Assembly: GCA_022457065.1 (NCBI GenBank)
Contig: JAJGBQ010000005.1
Coordinates: 930,001-994,000, forward strand
Length of the DNA stretch: 64,000 bases
DNA from: Curvularia sp. ZM96
Taxonomy: Eukaryota; Ascomycota; Dothideomycetes; Pleosporales; Pleosporaceae
Reading direction: 5' to 3'
Shown one piece after another: positions 11,694 through 22,623 of this stretch. The position numbers and the translations under genes were made by a program. Each line of letters starts with the position of its first letter. The first letter of the stretch is position 1. Under the pieces are notes generated by a model. It did no database searches. It had not been told where the DNA came from and saw only the letters and a list, made by a program, of their open reading frames with translations.

Positions 11694-12522
11694 ATGGCTT
11701 TGAACGGTACGTACGGCTTCTTCGTTGCCTTCGCCCATGGGATGGGGAGCTCGCTCTCTCTCCCCCCGCAGCAGGGTGGGGTGTGGATGGAGCATAGCGC
11801 TCCCGCCGAAGAGCAATCACAGCATCATGATACCCGTTTTTTAAAAGCTTGTTCACGGAAATAATGGCTTCCGGGAAACCCCACGCCCTTTATTTCCCCC
11901 CCTCTCATCTGTGTGAAACGGGTTTGTTTTACATCAGGTCGAGCGTTATGTGTGTATGATCGTCAGGTACACAATGTTTCAGGGGCCTGAAAGCAGAGCA
12001 ACACACACAAACGGTAATGAGGCTGGGGGTGGGGGTGTTCAACTGTTTCAAATCCTCTTATCATCACAAACTCTATTCAATTGTGTAATCCTTACATCTT
12101 TGACTTTCAGTTTTCAAATTTCATTAACCCAGGACACCCCGATACTAACACCCTAGGTTATTGTAGTCTTCAAACAACCTCTCGCACTGCACTCGACACA
12201 ACCCCTGACGGGCTTCACGCGCTCAGGCTACTGCGAAGTACCCGCTTCGGACGCCGGTAACCACGCCATCGCGGGCATCGTGTCCAAAGAGTTTCTCGAC
12301 TTCTCGGCTGAGAGGGGAAACGATTTGCGCCAGGTGGGGCTTACGGATGGCTGCAAGTGGTGTCTTTGTGTGAATAGGTGGAAAGAGGCGTTTGATGCGA
12401 GGACGGGGAACGATGATAAGAAGGTGCCCAAAGTGGTGCTGAAGGCGACGAATGAGAAGGCGCTGAAGGGGGTCAAGCTGGACGAGTTGAAGATGTTTGC
12501 TGTGGATAAGGAGGAGAAGTAA
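11694..12522 (+). CDS. DUF2237-family protein
   Basis: The model is a 13-base first exon, 11694-11706, and a second exon, 12167-12522, giving 122 residues. DUF2237 proteins are small, widespread in bacteria and eukaryotes, and of unknown biochemical role. The family pattern is clear: NVFKQPL at the start, a P-L-T-G-F motif (PLTGFTRSGYC), then GNHAIAGIVSKEFLDFS, GNDL, CKWCLCVNRWKEA and KVVLKATNEKAL...LDELKMFAVD to the end. The second exon has no suitable start, and splicing ATGGCTTTGAACG to the TTGTAG acceptor restores the family's N-V start exactly, which supports the tiny exon. The 460-base intron is long for this genome, so an extra leader exon or a different start remains possible. The second exon is secure. 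Confidence 0.75.
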
Positions 12523-13669
12523 CTTACTTCATTGGTTCTGTGCAGGTGTTGTTTTAGTCATGATAGAACAAGCCCTGTGTCAGCCTCGCCTTTTCAGACT
12601 CTAACAGATTTTCTCTGGGCTATCTCCCTCCCTTCCTGTTGGATTTCAAGGGGAGAGATGCTAGTAAAGTAAAGAAACCAGAAATTTCCTTACACAATCG
12701 CATGACGATCGCCATGCCGTGCTCTTAGAAAGACAGAAATACGGATAGTAGGACGTAGAGGCGGAACACAGAGGCGAACACCTCTTCTATCTTTTTGAAA
12801 AAATAACAGCTTATTAACACTATGTACATGAAGGACTAAACTTCTCGCTTATGCCCTTGTCTCATACCCCCGCTGGACAAACACGTAGAGAGATAGCACG
12901 GGAACTAAAGTAGGCAAGGAAGGCTCCAACGAGTGAGGTCAAGTTCTAATCCACTCCTATCCAGTCTTAGTAAAAGGTTCACTTCTCATACAAAACAGCG
13001 CGTCTCATACATATCCATCTGTGCAACATCGCCTTTCCCCTCCTCTCCTTTCCACCTCCCTCGTCCTCCCAGCCAACCACACTGCGTAAAAGAGAAAAAC
13101 AAAGCACGCAAATTACTCGAATTAACTAGGTATACTCGCCTTGCGAAAGACACATAAAATTCTTTCCGCACACATGCCCCAACTCAATGTGTGATACATT
13201 TCTCCGTGCCTCTCGTCGTCCCTTCTCGTGTTGGAACAACATCAGTTGCCTTTGATTGCACCCGTGAAGGTGCCCCCTGTGCCACTACACGCTGGAACAA
13301 GCATTTCTCCAAGTGAGAATGTGACGTGTGAGGAGACGACGAGGCGACTCTAGCGAAGGAGCCTCGGGGATGAATGGGGTAGCTACTGCGGGCTGCAGAT
13401 TATTAGTTACTAAACGGCGGCCGACTGTGCAAACTAATTCGCATTCAGGGCTTATCTGGACTGGGGCCACGGGTTTTGAGGTACGTAGCGAATCAAATTC
13501 ATCAAGGAGGCGAACGCCGCAGCCTCGTGTTGCTGTGCCACATGCGCTGTCATTCTTGGCAAGTCTGCAACGATGGCCGTGACACTTTCACCCGAATACG
13601 AGCACCGTATAAGACAAGTGCAGGACCTTAGTTTAAGCGTCCACTGAATATCTCAATCACCGATCTAAA
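12523..13669. other. intergenic, no gene seen
   Basis: About 1.1 kb without a supported gene. The short frames at 12933-13171 and 13285-13582 overlap on both strands and carry no signature. Confidence 0.5.
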
Positions 13670-14989
13670 ATGTGGATACAAGGCGTCTGCAATCTACTCG
13701 CCACGCTATCGAAGCCTCCATGGACGAAGCCACTGAACTGGGACCTCCACATAACAATTGACGGTGAAGAACGCATTCCATTCCACTTACACGTCAAATA
13801 TGAGAAGGCTCCACTCTATACTTCATCGCCAGCCGCCCTGTTATCACGCTTCAGCCAGCTTTCCGCAGAGCTTCAACTGCGCGTCATGGACTTCTGTTCT
13901 GCGCCTACGCTCTATCAGATGATGCACACACCCATGCTTCGCATCGAAGCTGCAAAACGGTTTTGGTCAGAACCGGATACATACTATCTCGTCGAGGCCC
14001 ACTGGCTCTTTGGAGGTGGGCACTCAGGCTATACATGCTACGATCTGTCTTTCATGGCTTACGTGCAAAATGTGGAGATCGAGTATGACTTGCGCTCTGA
14101 TGACAAGCTAGCTCCTATTCAAAACGATGTATTGGAGCTTAAGTACGACAAGGCCCGAGAGTTTTGGAGGACCTTTCGAATAAGATTTCCTCGCGCAAAA
14201 AGGGTTGTTGTCAACAAGAATTGGGAATCGCTGACTGTTCGATATCAAAACAATGAGCCTATTGCCTGTTCTCTAAAGGTTCTTGTCGAGACATGCCCAA
14301 TTGATCTCGAAATTTTGGCTTTCGTACTAGTGGAGGTAAGCTCTGGTGGTGGAAAGCGGACTACACTTCCTGTTGCGAAGAATTGGCACAGAGTACTCTA
14401 TCGTCTCGCAGATGACGGCAAATGGAGAAAAGTCACTACTACGTCTGGTTTCGAACGCAAGACCGTTCTCATGCCTCTTAAAAGATTTTACGGGCCAGTT
14501 GGTGAATTCGAGGGACTCTTGTATGAACAAGAGAGGATCCATTTGCAGCTAACAGGCCTCGGGGCTGTTGCAATCGAAGCTTTAGATCGACATTATTTCA
14601 GCAAGGAAAATCCTGAGCCATTTCATTGCCCTGTGTTTGGATGCGATGTCTACTTCGAAAAAGCTGGACAGTGGACGCAGCATGCTGCAGAGGCACATAT
14701 GGTTGACATATTCATAGCACAACCTAAGATGCTACCTCACGTATTACAACATGATTTCGAAGAACGCAAGAACAATCTAACAAAAGAGATGGAAGCAATA
14801 AGAACGAAGTTTAGGAAGATCTTTAAGGATTGGAATGAGGAAGGGGGTGAGAAGAGACGGGAGCTAGAGCGGGGTTGGATTCATCAGTTGGACAACGACG
14901 AGGCATGGAACACAGGGGTGAAGGGGGCAGACAGTGAGCTCTGGGAACGATTCAACAATATAATGGACCCAACATATTGTGGATACTAA
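13670..14989 (+). CDS. F-box-like protein with C-terminal C2H2 finger
   Basis: A 439-residue intronless frame. Residues 58-95 (LSRFSQLSAELQLRVMDFC...LYQM) resemble an F-box or F-box-like helix set, which would bind Skp1 in an SCF ubiquitin ligase. Residues 320-343 form a C2H2 zinc finger: C320, C325, H338 and H343, spaced C-x4-C-x12-H-x4-H. The region between (about 100-300) has a mixed strand/helix composition I cannot assign. It lacks obvious leucine-rich repeats or WD repeats. A Lys/Glu-rich helix follows the finger (about 365-400) and could be a coiled coil. Proteins of this layout are often lineage-specific in filamentous fungi. A role in substrate recognition is inference. The base composition is ordinary. 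Confidence 0.7.
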   Translation: MWIQGVCNLLATLSKPPWTKPLNWDLHITIDGEERIPFHLHVKYEKAPLYTSSPAALLSRFSQLSAELQLRVMDFCSAPTLYQMMHTPMLRIEAAKRFWSEPDTYYLVEAHWLFGGGHSGYTCYDLSFMAYVQNVEIEYDLRSDDKLAPIQNDVLELKYDKAREFWRTFRIRFPRAKRVVVNKNWESLTVRYQNNEPIACSLKVLVETCPIDLEILAFVLVEVSSGGGKRTTLPVAKNWHRVLYRLADDGKWRKVTTTSGFERKTVLMPLKRFYGPVGEFEGLLYEQERIHLQLTGLGAVAIEALDRHYFSKENPEPFHCPVFGCDVYFEKAGQWTQHAAEAHMVDIFIAQPKMLPHVLQHDFEERKNNLTKEMEAIRTKFRKIFKDWNEEGGEKRRELERGWIHQLDNDEAWNTGVKGADSELWERFNNIMDPTYCGY

Positions 14990-15512
14990 CTAGAGGCCGG
15001 ATAGTTTATATTAGAGCTAGTTATAGTACACGGTAGAGTGTGCAGAGCATACGAGGGCCGCCGCATAGCACCACCGCGCCGCATTACCACCACCGCCTCC
15101 TGTCTACTATATTTCCATCGCCGCTAACCGCTGGGGGCTGAGTAGATTAAGGGTACAAATGCGTTCGAAACATACTCAAAAAAAAACCTCAGAAGTCCAC
15201 GTAGTTAAAGAAATGTATTGTAGCGAAACAACAAACAGAAAGAATGTGATGAACTGTTTTATTGCTGCAAAAGTCTTGGTAAAAGCTGGAGAGAGGATGG
15301 CGGTACAACGTGTCTTTGATAGAAGAGGAAGAGAAAAAAAACGCCCTTCGCTATGAACGACATAACAGGCAGAATGTGCCTAGAAGAATTGGCGATTAAC
15401 CAAAATATGTTAGGAAAAAAAAACGTCCCACAAGAAAGAATTTCCCAACACCTACTACAACAACCAACGCCATTTTCTTAGACAACCATCATTGCAGACC
15501 CCCCAGAAAATA
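14990..15512. other. intergenic between convergent genes
   Basis: About 520 bases between the 3' ends of the F-box-like gene and the RMD1-family gene. A-rich tracts near 15180 and 15415 fit 3' UTR sequence. No gene seen. Confidence 0.5.
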
Positions 15513-17332
15513 CTATCCAACAAGCAAACTCTTCACCCCACCGCCAATCCAAATCAGCCCTCTCGCCGCCAGGAGCCCCGGTCCCGCATACGCTGGCGGC
15601 CCCATCCCCTTTAAGCCCCCACCACCCACCATCATTCCACTTACACCACCCCCATTCCCCCCCGCACTCGCTTTCCCCTTTTGCAAAATAGCAAACCTGA
15701 GCAGGACCTCGAGACACGTAATGCAAATACTGAGGACAATCAGCACGATAATAATCCAGGTAATCTTTGTCATTTTGCGGTCGCTAATGGAATCGGAGAG
15801 GATTTCTCCCAGGTCGAGAAAGACTTGGCAGCGCTCGTTGAGGACCTGGATGCGGGGTTTGATTTCGAGGTATTCGCGGATGGCCGTGTATAGAGGGTGC
15901 AGGGTGGGTTCTGCGTCCCAGAAGAAGGCGGGCGTGTCGAGCATGTTTGAGGCTGTCGAGGGTTAGCAGAGTGGACTTGGAGATAAGGTGTGTAGGAGGG
16001 TGGAATGGACGTACAGAGATTGACTTCGACGCGGCTGGTGAAGAGCTGGCCGATCATTTTGACAACGTCAGTTCTTCGCATGCCCAGTTTGCCTGTTAGA
16101 GCTAGGCGCTTTGGTACGTTTTGTGCTGCGAGCATAGTTCTGTTCATGCCTTCTTCGAACAGACTTAGTTTGGTGCTTTGCGCAATCGCGTGGCTCATGG
16201 CTAGCTTGATCATGTGGTCCCCGCTCTTCAACGTAATCATGTCGTTGTACACACGCGGTCGTGGAATATCTGGGTTGTATTCAAAGTGAAACTCTTCTGT
16301 CTCAAAGTCGGATTCAGTCAAGGGGCGCGTTGCAAGCGACACGCCAGTGGCCGTCGAGGAAAATGTCAAGTCGGCGAGGATGTCCTTCTCTTGCTTCTCG
16401 GTAAAGTTCCAGAAGACGGCAACGCCGTACGAGAACACAAACATCTCACCAAAAGTCAGCGCATTTGGCGCAATTCTCGAGTTCTCGGCTGAGTCTCTGC
16501 GGTCGTGCATTTTGCTATAGGGCTGATCCAACTCATGCTCGTCACGCACGAAATAAGTTTCCTCGTCGCCAAAGTAGCCTTCGTGATGGTCGCGTTGCTC
16601 GTTGCGCTCGATTTCTTCGTCTAGGACAGTCTTTCCACCAGGGCTCTTGAGCGCTGGACTGCTGCGCACCCGGTAACCGTCGCTTCCTGGCAGCAGTGGG
16701 AGATGGTACACGGTATATAAACAGTCATCATACAGCTTGGTACGGGCATGATGCTGATCCTTGACGAACTGTGCGGTGCCCTTCATCTTGTATGCTTGCG
16801 CAGTGCAGTAGGCCGTGACGCGCGACAGCTTGTCTGTCCTCCTAGCTTTGGGGAGTCGCTCCGCATAGCTCTTATCATTGGGGCCGCCCTTTGTCGTCCG
16901 TCGCGCGAGATCTTCGTCTGTAGGCGGGCCATCGTATTCGTCGTCGTTGAATTCAATCTTCTCTTCCTCTTCTTGTTCGTCCGTCTCCGGAAGGAGAACT
17001 AGCTTTTCGCTGAGCTTGCTGGATCGCGTCGGCATATGCTGGGGTATCAGACGACCGGATAGCCTTGGGTCGAGCGGGTGTCGGCCGCTGGGAGTGCGCG
17101 TGTGCATCGTGGGTCGATTGCCAGGCGGACCTCGTCGCTGCTGGCTGGGAATGTCGGAAGCGTATTGCAGGATGTTGTCGACCGAAATGAGGCGCGCGCT
17201 GGTGCCCTGCCGCTGTACCGCGCTGGGCCGCTGTGGTGCTGCTCTGGAGGCGCTGTCGCGAGCATCGGTCATGAGCACCGTGGGCCCTCTCTTGCTCTTA
17301 GCAGTTGGTCCGCTCATTTTGCTGGTCGTCAC
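15513..17332 (-). CDS. RMD1/RMD8 (DUF155) family membrane protein
   Basis: Exons, in transcript order, 17332-16015 and 15952-15513 give 585 residues; the intron is 62 bases. The family includes yeast Rmd1 and Rmd8, needed for meiotic nuclear division, and fission yeast Sad1-interacting factors. The biochemical role is not known. The first 150 residues are basic and disordered. The DUF155 region covers about residues 295-500 with the conserved GEMFVFSYGVAVFWNF stretch, followed by FHFEYN, SHAIAQSTKLSLFEE and LNERCQVFLDLGEIL. One transmembrane helix lies at about 502-523 (TWIIIVLIVLSICITCLEV), and a Gly-rich tail ends the protein. A single C-terminal anchor after DUF155 is the usual topology. 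An alternative start six codons in (MSGPTAK) is equally acceptable. Confidence 0.88.
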
Positions 17333-18007
17333 AATCCACTTTCACTAGTGGCCGCGTAGTTTGACAATGGGTTGGCGGTTGCTGGTACTCTAGTCTTAAC
17401 GAATGCGAAGCTTGAGAGCACGTATGGAACTACCAGACGATATCCCGATGGAGTCCTGGTGAACTACAGCTGTTGCGGCGCGAGTTGCGCCGATAATTGC
17501 ACGTAGAGTTGACATTGGAAGCCGTCGAGCCCGGCCCGAGTTCACGTCATTGCGCCTTGGCGTGCATGCACCCTATCCCCACATGCTAACCGTCCGCCTA
17601 CGCCAATCAGGGGTGCACAAAGCCTCACATCACGCCAATCATAGACACGGTTGGTTATGTTTGTCACGGATGCTTGTGATCCATTGAACTTGCTACTTTA
17701 ATGCCTGGCGCCAGAACGCCATGCTCTCTCGATTTAGAGGATGGATGACCGCCACCAGAAGATACCAAACACAAGCCCCGAGCAAAAGAAACAAAAAAAA
17801 AGAGTCCTGCTGTAGGTCGTGTGTCGACGGAGCGAGGGGGTATCTTATCCATCGCCCACTTGACGTACATCTGCCCATTTCTCCTTCCAGCCGCTTCCGA
17901 TACCACAGCCGTTTTGTGCAGATGCCAACGCCAAAGAATGGAAGAAAAGGGAGAAAAAAAAAGAAACATTACACATTGGAAGTGAAAATCAAAAGGGGCC
18001 GTCATAC
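17333..18007. other. RMD1-family promoter and rax1 3' flank
   Basis: 675 bases. The left part is the promoter of the RMD1-family gene. The part next to 18007 is probably the 3' UTR of rax1, with A-rich runs near 17790 and 17957. No gene seen. Confidence 0.5.
17603..17639. promoter_or_regulatory. pair of CGCCAAT boxes 32 bases apart
   Basis: Two identical CGCCAATCA sites, with CCAAT at 17603-17607 and 17635-17639, lie about 270-305 bases upstream of the RMD1-family start codon (minus-strand gene). They are on the opposite strand to the gene. CCAAT is the HAP-complex target in fungi. The exact repeat of the 9-base context at three helical turns makes a real site more likely than a single match would. 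Confidence 0.45.
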
Positions 18008-19201
18008 CTACAAGCGCTTGCCTGGAACAAAGATGAAGAGGCAGCACAGAGCGACTGTGACCACCAAAAACATGACCAGAACAGTCAAGGAGCGCCTCGC
18101 CAGCGTCTTCTTGACAAACGGTTCCCGGATCTTGTTGAAATCGAAGAATGTATACTCGCTGTACCCAGCAATGGCGATGATGGGATCGAGCATATATTGG
18201 TGAGTGAAGATGAAGTAAATGGCAATGGTAAAGGGAAGGATGATCTGCATTTATTGTTAGTCGGCAGTCGATTTCTCGTTCGAACATGTATCCATACCCA
18301 GCACCGTGTCGATCTTGGCTTATCCAAGAAGATCAGGATGAATGATGTCCACATGGCCGCGAAAAAGCTGATCAATCCCACAATGAGTCGCAACATCATG
18401 CTTTGAGGCACAAGGTTACCGAGGCCCTTGCTCTGCAGGAAACCAGGATACGCATCGCGCTCCATCGCTTGGAAGACGTAGTCTTTGGCGTGATCAAAAA
18501 GCTCTGGGTCAGCACGCTGCTCAGGTCCCTCAATGGCTTCCTGAACATCAGACAGGATGCTTTGGGGAATAATGATCTCTCTCTCAGATCCCGGAAGGAG
18601 GTACGTATACAGGATCTTTTCGGCCGATGCGCGCAAGTCCTCTCGCCGTGGCTGTGAGTTGTCGACGGATGAATTATGGCCTGGCGAGCTTGAATCACCG
18701 TGTGTCTCGGAGTGGTATGGACTGGGCCTGGTAAGGTCGCCAGTCTGGTTGCTGCCTTGACTATTCTGCGGCGAGTGGTTGCTGCTTCCCCGCTCCGAGC
18801 GAAGGAAAGCAGACAGACGCTGGTCGGACATGTTCTCGGCCTTCTCGCTCGACGGACCTTCTCCTCCGTTGTCTGATGCGAAAGTTGAGTATCTGTTGTC
18901 GAGTTCAGGTGTTCCCTCAATCATGCTCCGATGCAGCCTACGGACATAGAGGCGACACAGCTGTAGGTGCTGCGAGACATCGAGCCTGGCGTTTGTCAGC
19001 CTCTCGCGACTCCCTCCAAATGCAATAATCTTACCAGAAGTCGAGATAATCGACCGACCGTTGCTGGTCTCGCATGTAGATGTAAAATGAGAACAGGTCT
19101 AGGGGCGCAACCGTCTTGCGGCTGAGTACCTCGAACAGCGTCGGGAAGCGGTTGCGGGTTGGGCCGTAGTCCATGGCCACCTTATCATCAGGGTGCGACA
19201 T
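18008..19201 (-). CDS. rax1: Rax1-type RGS-domain membrane protein
   Basis: Exons, in transcript order, 19201-19035, 18985-18298 and 18244-18008 give 363 residues. Rax1 is a fungal membrane protein with an RGS fold. In yeast it pairs with Rax2 as a cortical marker for bud-site selection and polarity. The RGS region spans about residues 20-245: it opens with PTLFEVLSRKTVAPLDLFSFYIYM and YLDFW, is broken by a Ser/Asn-rich disordered loop (about 85-155), and resumes with ILYTYLLPGSEREIIIP, DHAKDYVFQAME and AYPGFLQS. Three transmembrane helices follow at about 253-275, 286-310 and 338-360. The last intron falls exactly between helices 1 and 2. The stop follows FVPGKRL. The 49- and 53-base introns keep the frame. 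The RGS signature followed by three helices is specific to this family. Confidence 0.88.
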
Positions 19202-20228
19202 GGCTGTGGATAGTTTTAGGTAGAAGTAACGAGAGGCGCGCGACAGGTGTCGCTGGTGGGCAAAGAATGGGGGTTATCGATAGACACAGGGCCTGAAGAA
19301 GGGCGCGGAGCCCGCAATGGTGGTTGCGTTTTGTTAATTACCTTTTGCTTGATCGCTGGACGCACGACGGATGCTGTGCGGATGTCGCGGGTTGAAGTTG
19401 AGTTGGTAGCAAGCGGCGCGCTGGAGGTGGACGGCGGCAGCTGGGCGGCGGTGGGGTCGCCTTGGTGAAAGCTGCGGGCGTGACGGTCGCGCGTGTCAAC
19501 ACGTCGTTGAATCTAGCGTGAAGGATGGGAGATTAGGAGTGAGGTCGGGGCCCCGAGCTTGGCGCAACGGCTGGCAAAGCGAGCGGCAGTGGCTTACGGT
19601 CGCCGTCGAGTCGCGCACTGCACAACGAGAATTCGCAACGGAAAAGTTGTGTCACATGCGGGTGATGATGTATTAGGTCTGAGTCGTCCGGGGGATCTTC
19701 GTGCCTGAGTTGCAGGCGTTGAGAAATGCTGCCCTTCAGGCCTGAAACAGAATGGGTCCACGCAGCGACCATGTCTCACGTGATTGTACCCCTGTCACCC
19801 CTGTTAATCACCGGTGAGGTGAGCTGAGATAGCAACGGTCGTCAGGAGCAGTGAGTAATGAAAGCCGTGTCCAGCCAGCTGCAAGCATGACGGTTTCTTG
19901 GCAGGCACTGTCGTTTCTTTTTCCGGTCTGCTATTAATAGGTTACGGAAATGCAGAGGTCGAACCAAGTGGTACTCAAAAGCCCTTCATCTTGGACAATT
20001 GAGAAGCTCTATGAAATCATGTCGAGACCAACACCGCAAGGCGTGCTGATGGGACACCGCCTGCGTGGCCTGACGCCACTAGGGCTGCGGGGCTGGAGCA
20101 GGCAACAGCCACTGCGTTCATTCACAGCCTCACTCGCCCTATATAAGCTGAAGAACACTATTCAGCTGGATTCTTCGCTCTTTAGAAAATCTCGCTTCAT
20201 TCAGAACAGTTACAGATACCTAGCAACC
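19202..20228. other. divergent promoter region rax1 / dioxygenase
   Basis: About 1 kb between two divergently transcribed genes. An open frame from 19950 continues in phase into the dioxygenase gene and could extend it; see that entry. A TCACGTG site is at 19776-19782, a motif frequent by chance. No other gene seen. Confidence 0.5.
20140..20147 (+). promoter_or_regulatory. TATA box of dioxygenase gene
   Basis: TATATAAG lies 82 bases before the ATG at 20229. Its position fits a core promoter and argues that the upstream in-frame ATG at 19950 is not in the main transcript. Confidence 0.5.
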
Positions 20229-21067
20229 ATGGCTACAAACAGTGAATCGTCTTCGCCCTCAACCTTCACACTACCTGAAGGCTTTCTCGAAGGCCCAGCT
20301 CCCAATATCACAAAATCCAAGATTGACTTCAGAAAAGGTGGCATACCAGGATGTGCAAACTCCTGGGCCGTCGTCCTCGATGGCGTCTTGACCGAAGAAG
20401 AATGCGAAACTCTGTTGAAAGCAGCCGAGGCGACGACTGGCGGCAAATGGGAGAGAGCAATGATAAATATAGGCGGAGGGATGCAGGCCATGTATGAGGA
20501 TACGAGGAAGTGTGGCCGTATCATCTGGGACACCAGAGAGATTATGGAGAAACTGTGGGCGAGAATAGAGGGGGAGGTGCCTGAAATCCACACGCTACAA
20601 AATTGGCCAGAAGTCACAGGGAATGGTCCTGCCCGACGGGGAGAAACTTGGGTACTGACACGATTGAACGAGCGAGGAAGATTTCTCAAATACGTTGGCG
20701 GCGAGTACTTCAAAGGTAGGGTTTGAATCGGGTTGAGAGGCGACACCGACTGACTGAAATAGCTCATTGCGACGGGTCTTATGAAACGCCAGACCGTACT
20801 GAACGTTCGTACTTCACTCTGCATCTGTATCTCAACGATGCTGTAGGAAAGGACGGAAAACAGCAGTTGAAAGGTGGCGCCACAACCTTCTTCGACGGGA
20901 GCATGACGCATCGTATAGACGTGACGCCAAAAGTCGGTCGGGTTTTGCTATTCCAGCACCGTTCTCTGATCCATAGTGGAGACGATGTGGTGAGCGGAAC
21001 AAAATACACGTTACGGACAGACATCATGTATAAGGTGCGCGACAATTTGGCAGAGCCAGCGAAGTAA
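20229..21067 (+). CDS. 2OG-Fe(II) oxygenase, prolyl 4-hydroxylase type
   Basis: Exons 20229-20715 and 20763-21067 (47-base intron) give 263 residues. The protein would use 2-oxoglutarate, O2 and Fe(II) to hydroxylate a side chain. The double-stranded beta-helix metal site is complete once the intron is removed: H164-x-D166 in AHCDGSY and H233 in LIHSGDD. K243, ten residues after the last His as in collagen-type prolyl 4-hydroxylases, or R247, would bind the 2-oxoglutarate carboxylate. The segment VLDGVLTEEECETLLKAAE at about residues 50-68 is the usual N-terminal helix entry of the family. No signal peptide is seen from this start. The frame extends upstream to an ATG at 19950, adding 93 residues rich in Arg/Ser that could act as a mitochondrial leader, but a TATA box inside that stretch favours the shorter form. 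The substrate is unknown. Confidence 0.85.
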
Positions 21068-22623
21068 AAGATGCTATCAGAGAGCATTGAATGAGGAGTT
21101 GCCCGGTACTAGCAAATTGTGTATTTTGTCATTAGTAGTATCCTTGAACTTGAGGGTAGGCGTTAGAGGAGCAGACTTACATAAAAAAGAAAGAGTGAAC
21201 GGCCTGCCTCGCCAGAGTAATCAGAATCGAATGATACCCTTCCCTTTTTCACCCAAAAAGGGCTACTCAAGGTCAAGTACGCTGCGTATTGTACTACAGT
21301 GTCGCCTCTACCCGAGAAACGGGCAAAGACACACAATCTTCGCACCGACTCCCATAGGGACACCAGTTCCACGCGCTTCCAGAGAAAACGCGCTTTCTGG
21401 GCCCTGAGCTTTCTGATGCCGAGTGCAGACGTGAGTCACGCCAGGCTCTTACGAGCAGTACAGTCCTCGTTCGAGGACATGATGAAAAGGTGAAGATTAC
21501 TCCGAATTTCTCATTTGCAGGGTAGGACTACTCGGTGAACGAGCGTCTGAATGTGTGCAAAGAAACGCAGCTTTGGCAAGGCAGGCCGTTGTAGAAGTGA
21601 GAAACATTTTTGGCGGGGTTTTGTAGCTCGCGGCCGACGCGCTAGCGTCGCCTAAACTCAGGCGACGCCAGTGCACGTGCTGTCTCCACATAGGCAGCAG
21701 CAGGGCGTGTGAGTGATATTTATGAGTCTTGACATCGATATTAAATGCACAACTTCTGCTCTATGCAAGCAAGTTTCACGGCAGAAGAAAAGACGCAGGT
21801 TTTCATGAATTCCTTATTATTCTTCATTTCGCGTACATCGACACGCCATAACTAACTATCAACTCCAACTGCTCGTAATGCAGAAGAGCGTCTTGAATAA
21901 CCTCACCTCCGCTCACACACCCTCTCCCCTCCCCTCAATCTGCTTCTTGAACTAACAGAAGAAAGCCCCATCGCACAATTTGAGTGGGCTCCTGAGACGT
22001 GTAAATCGTTCTAGGGATAAAGCAAAGAAGCGCAGCAAACACATAAAAAGACAAAGACAAAACGCGGTACCTCTTGGTAGAGTGTATGTAAAGCCAGGAA
22101 TGCAAACAAGTCCCACACTCGCTAACGCCATGCACATATTTTTTTTGCAGTGGGAGTGAGTAGAAGGAGATGAGACCCATGAAAGTAAACGCCGATACTA
22201 CCCTTAACAGTAGGGTGTGTATGCAAAATAAGGTCCAATCTCGTGGCGTAGGTGAAAAGCAGATTTTTGGTGCCGCTAGAGTCGCAGCTTGGGTGATAGC
22301 GGTGTATGTTGTACATGTACGGGTTTGCGAGCAAAGGGTTGTAATGAGACGCATGCGAGAGAAGCCCATCAGTCGTTGAACAGGACGTGTTGAAAAGGAC
22401 GTGAGCCTAGTTAAAGGAACGACCGCTTGCATACGACCTGCCCTACGCGACCAGCCGTGATGGGTTGGTAGGAATTTAGATCGAACCCTTCACCAAAAGA
22501 GCAAGCACACACCCACGCGGCTTGCTCAACTTCTGCAAAGAGTTCGTCCAAATCATCCCAAGAAGAGAACAGATTTTGATATAAAACAGAGAAGAAATAA
22601 GAAGCCCTGCATCAACAAGCCGC
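21068..22623. other. intergenic between convergent genes
   Basis: About 1.55 kb between the 3' ends of the dioxygenase gene and RPB1. A minus-strand frame at 21935-22432 has several hydrophobic stretches but matches no family I know and sits in the RPB1 3' region, so it is not called. Confidence 0.45.

Noticed and set aside
21935..22432. 165-codon minus-strand frame with hydrophobic stretches
   Set aside because: It resembles no membrane family I can name, lacks a convincing start or splice pattern, and lies in the RPB1 3' region.
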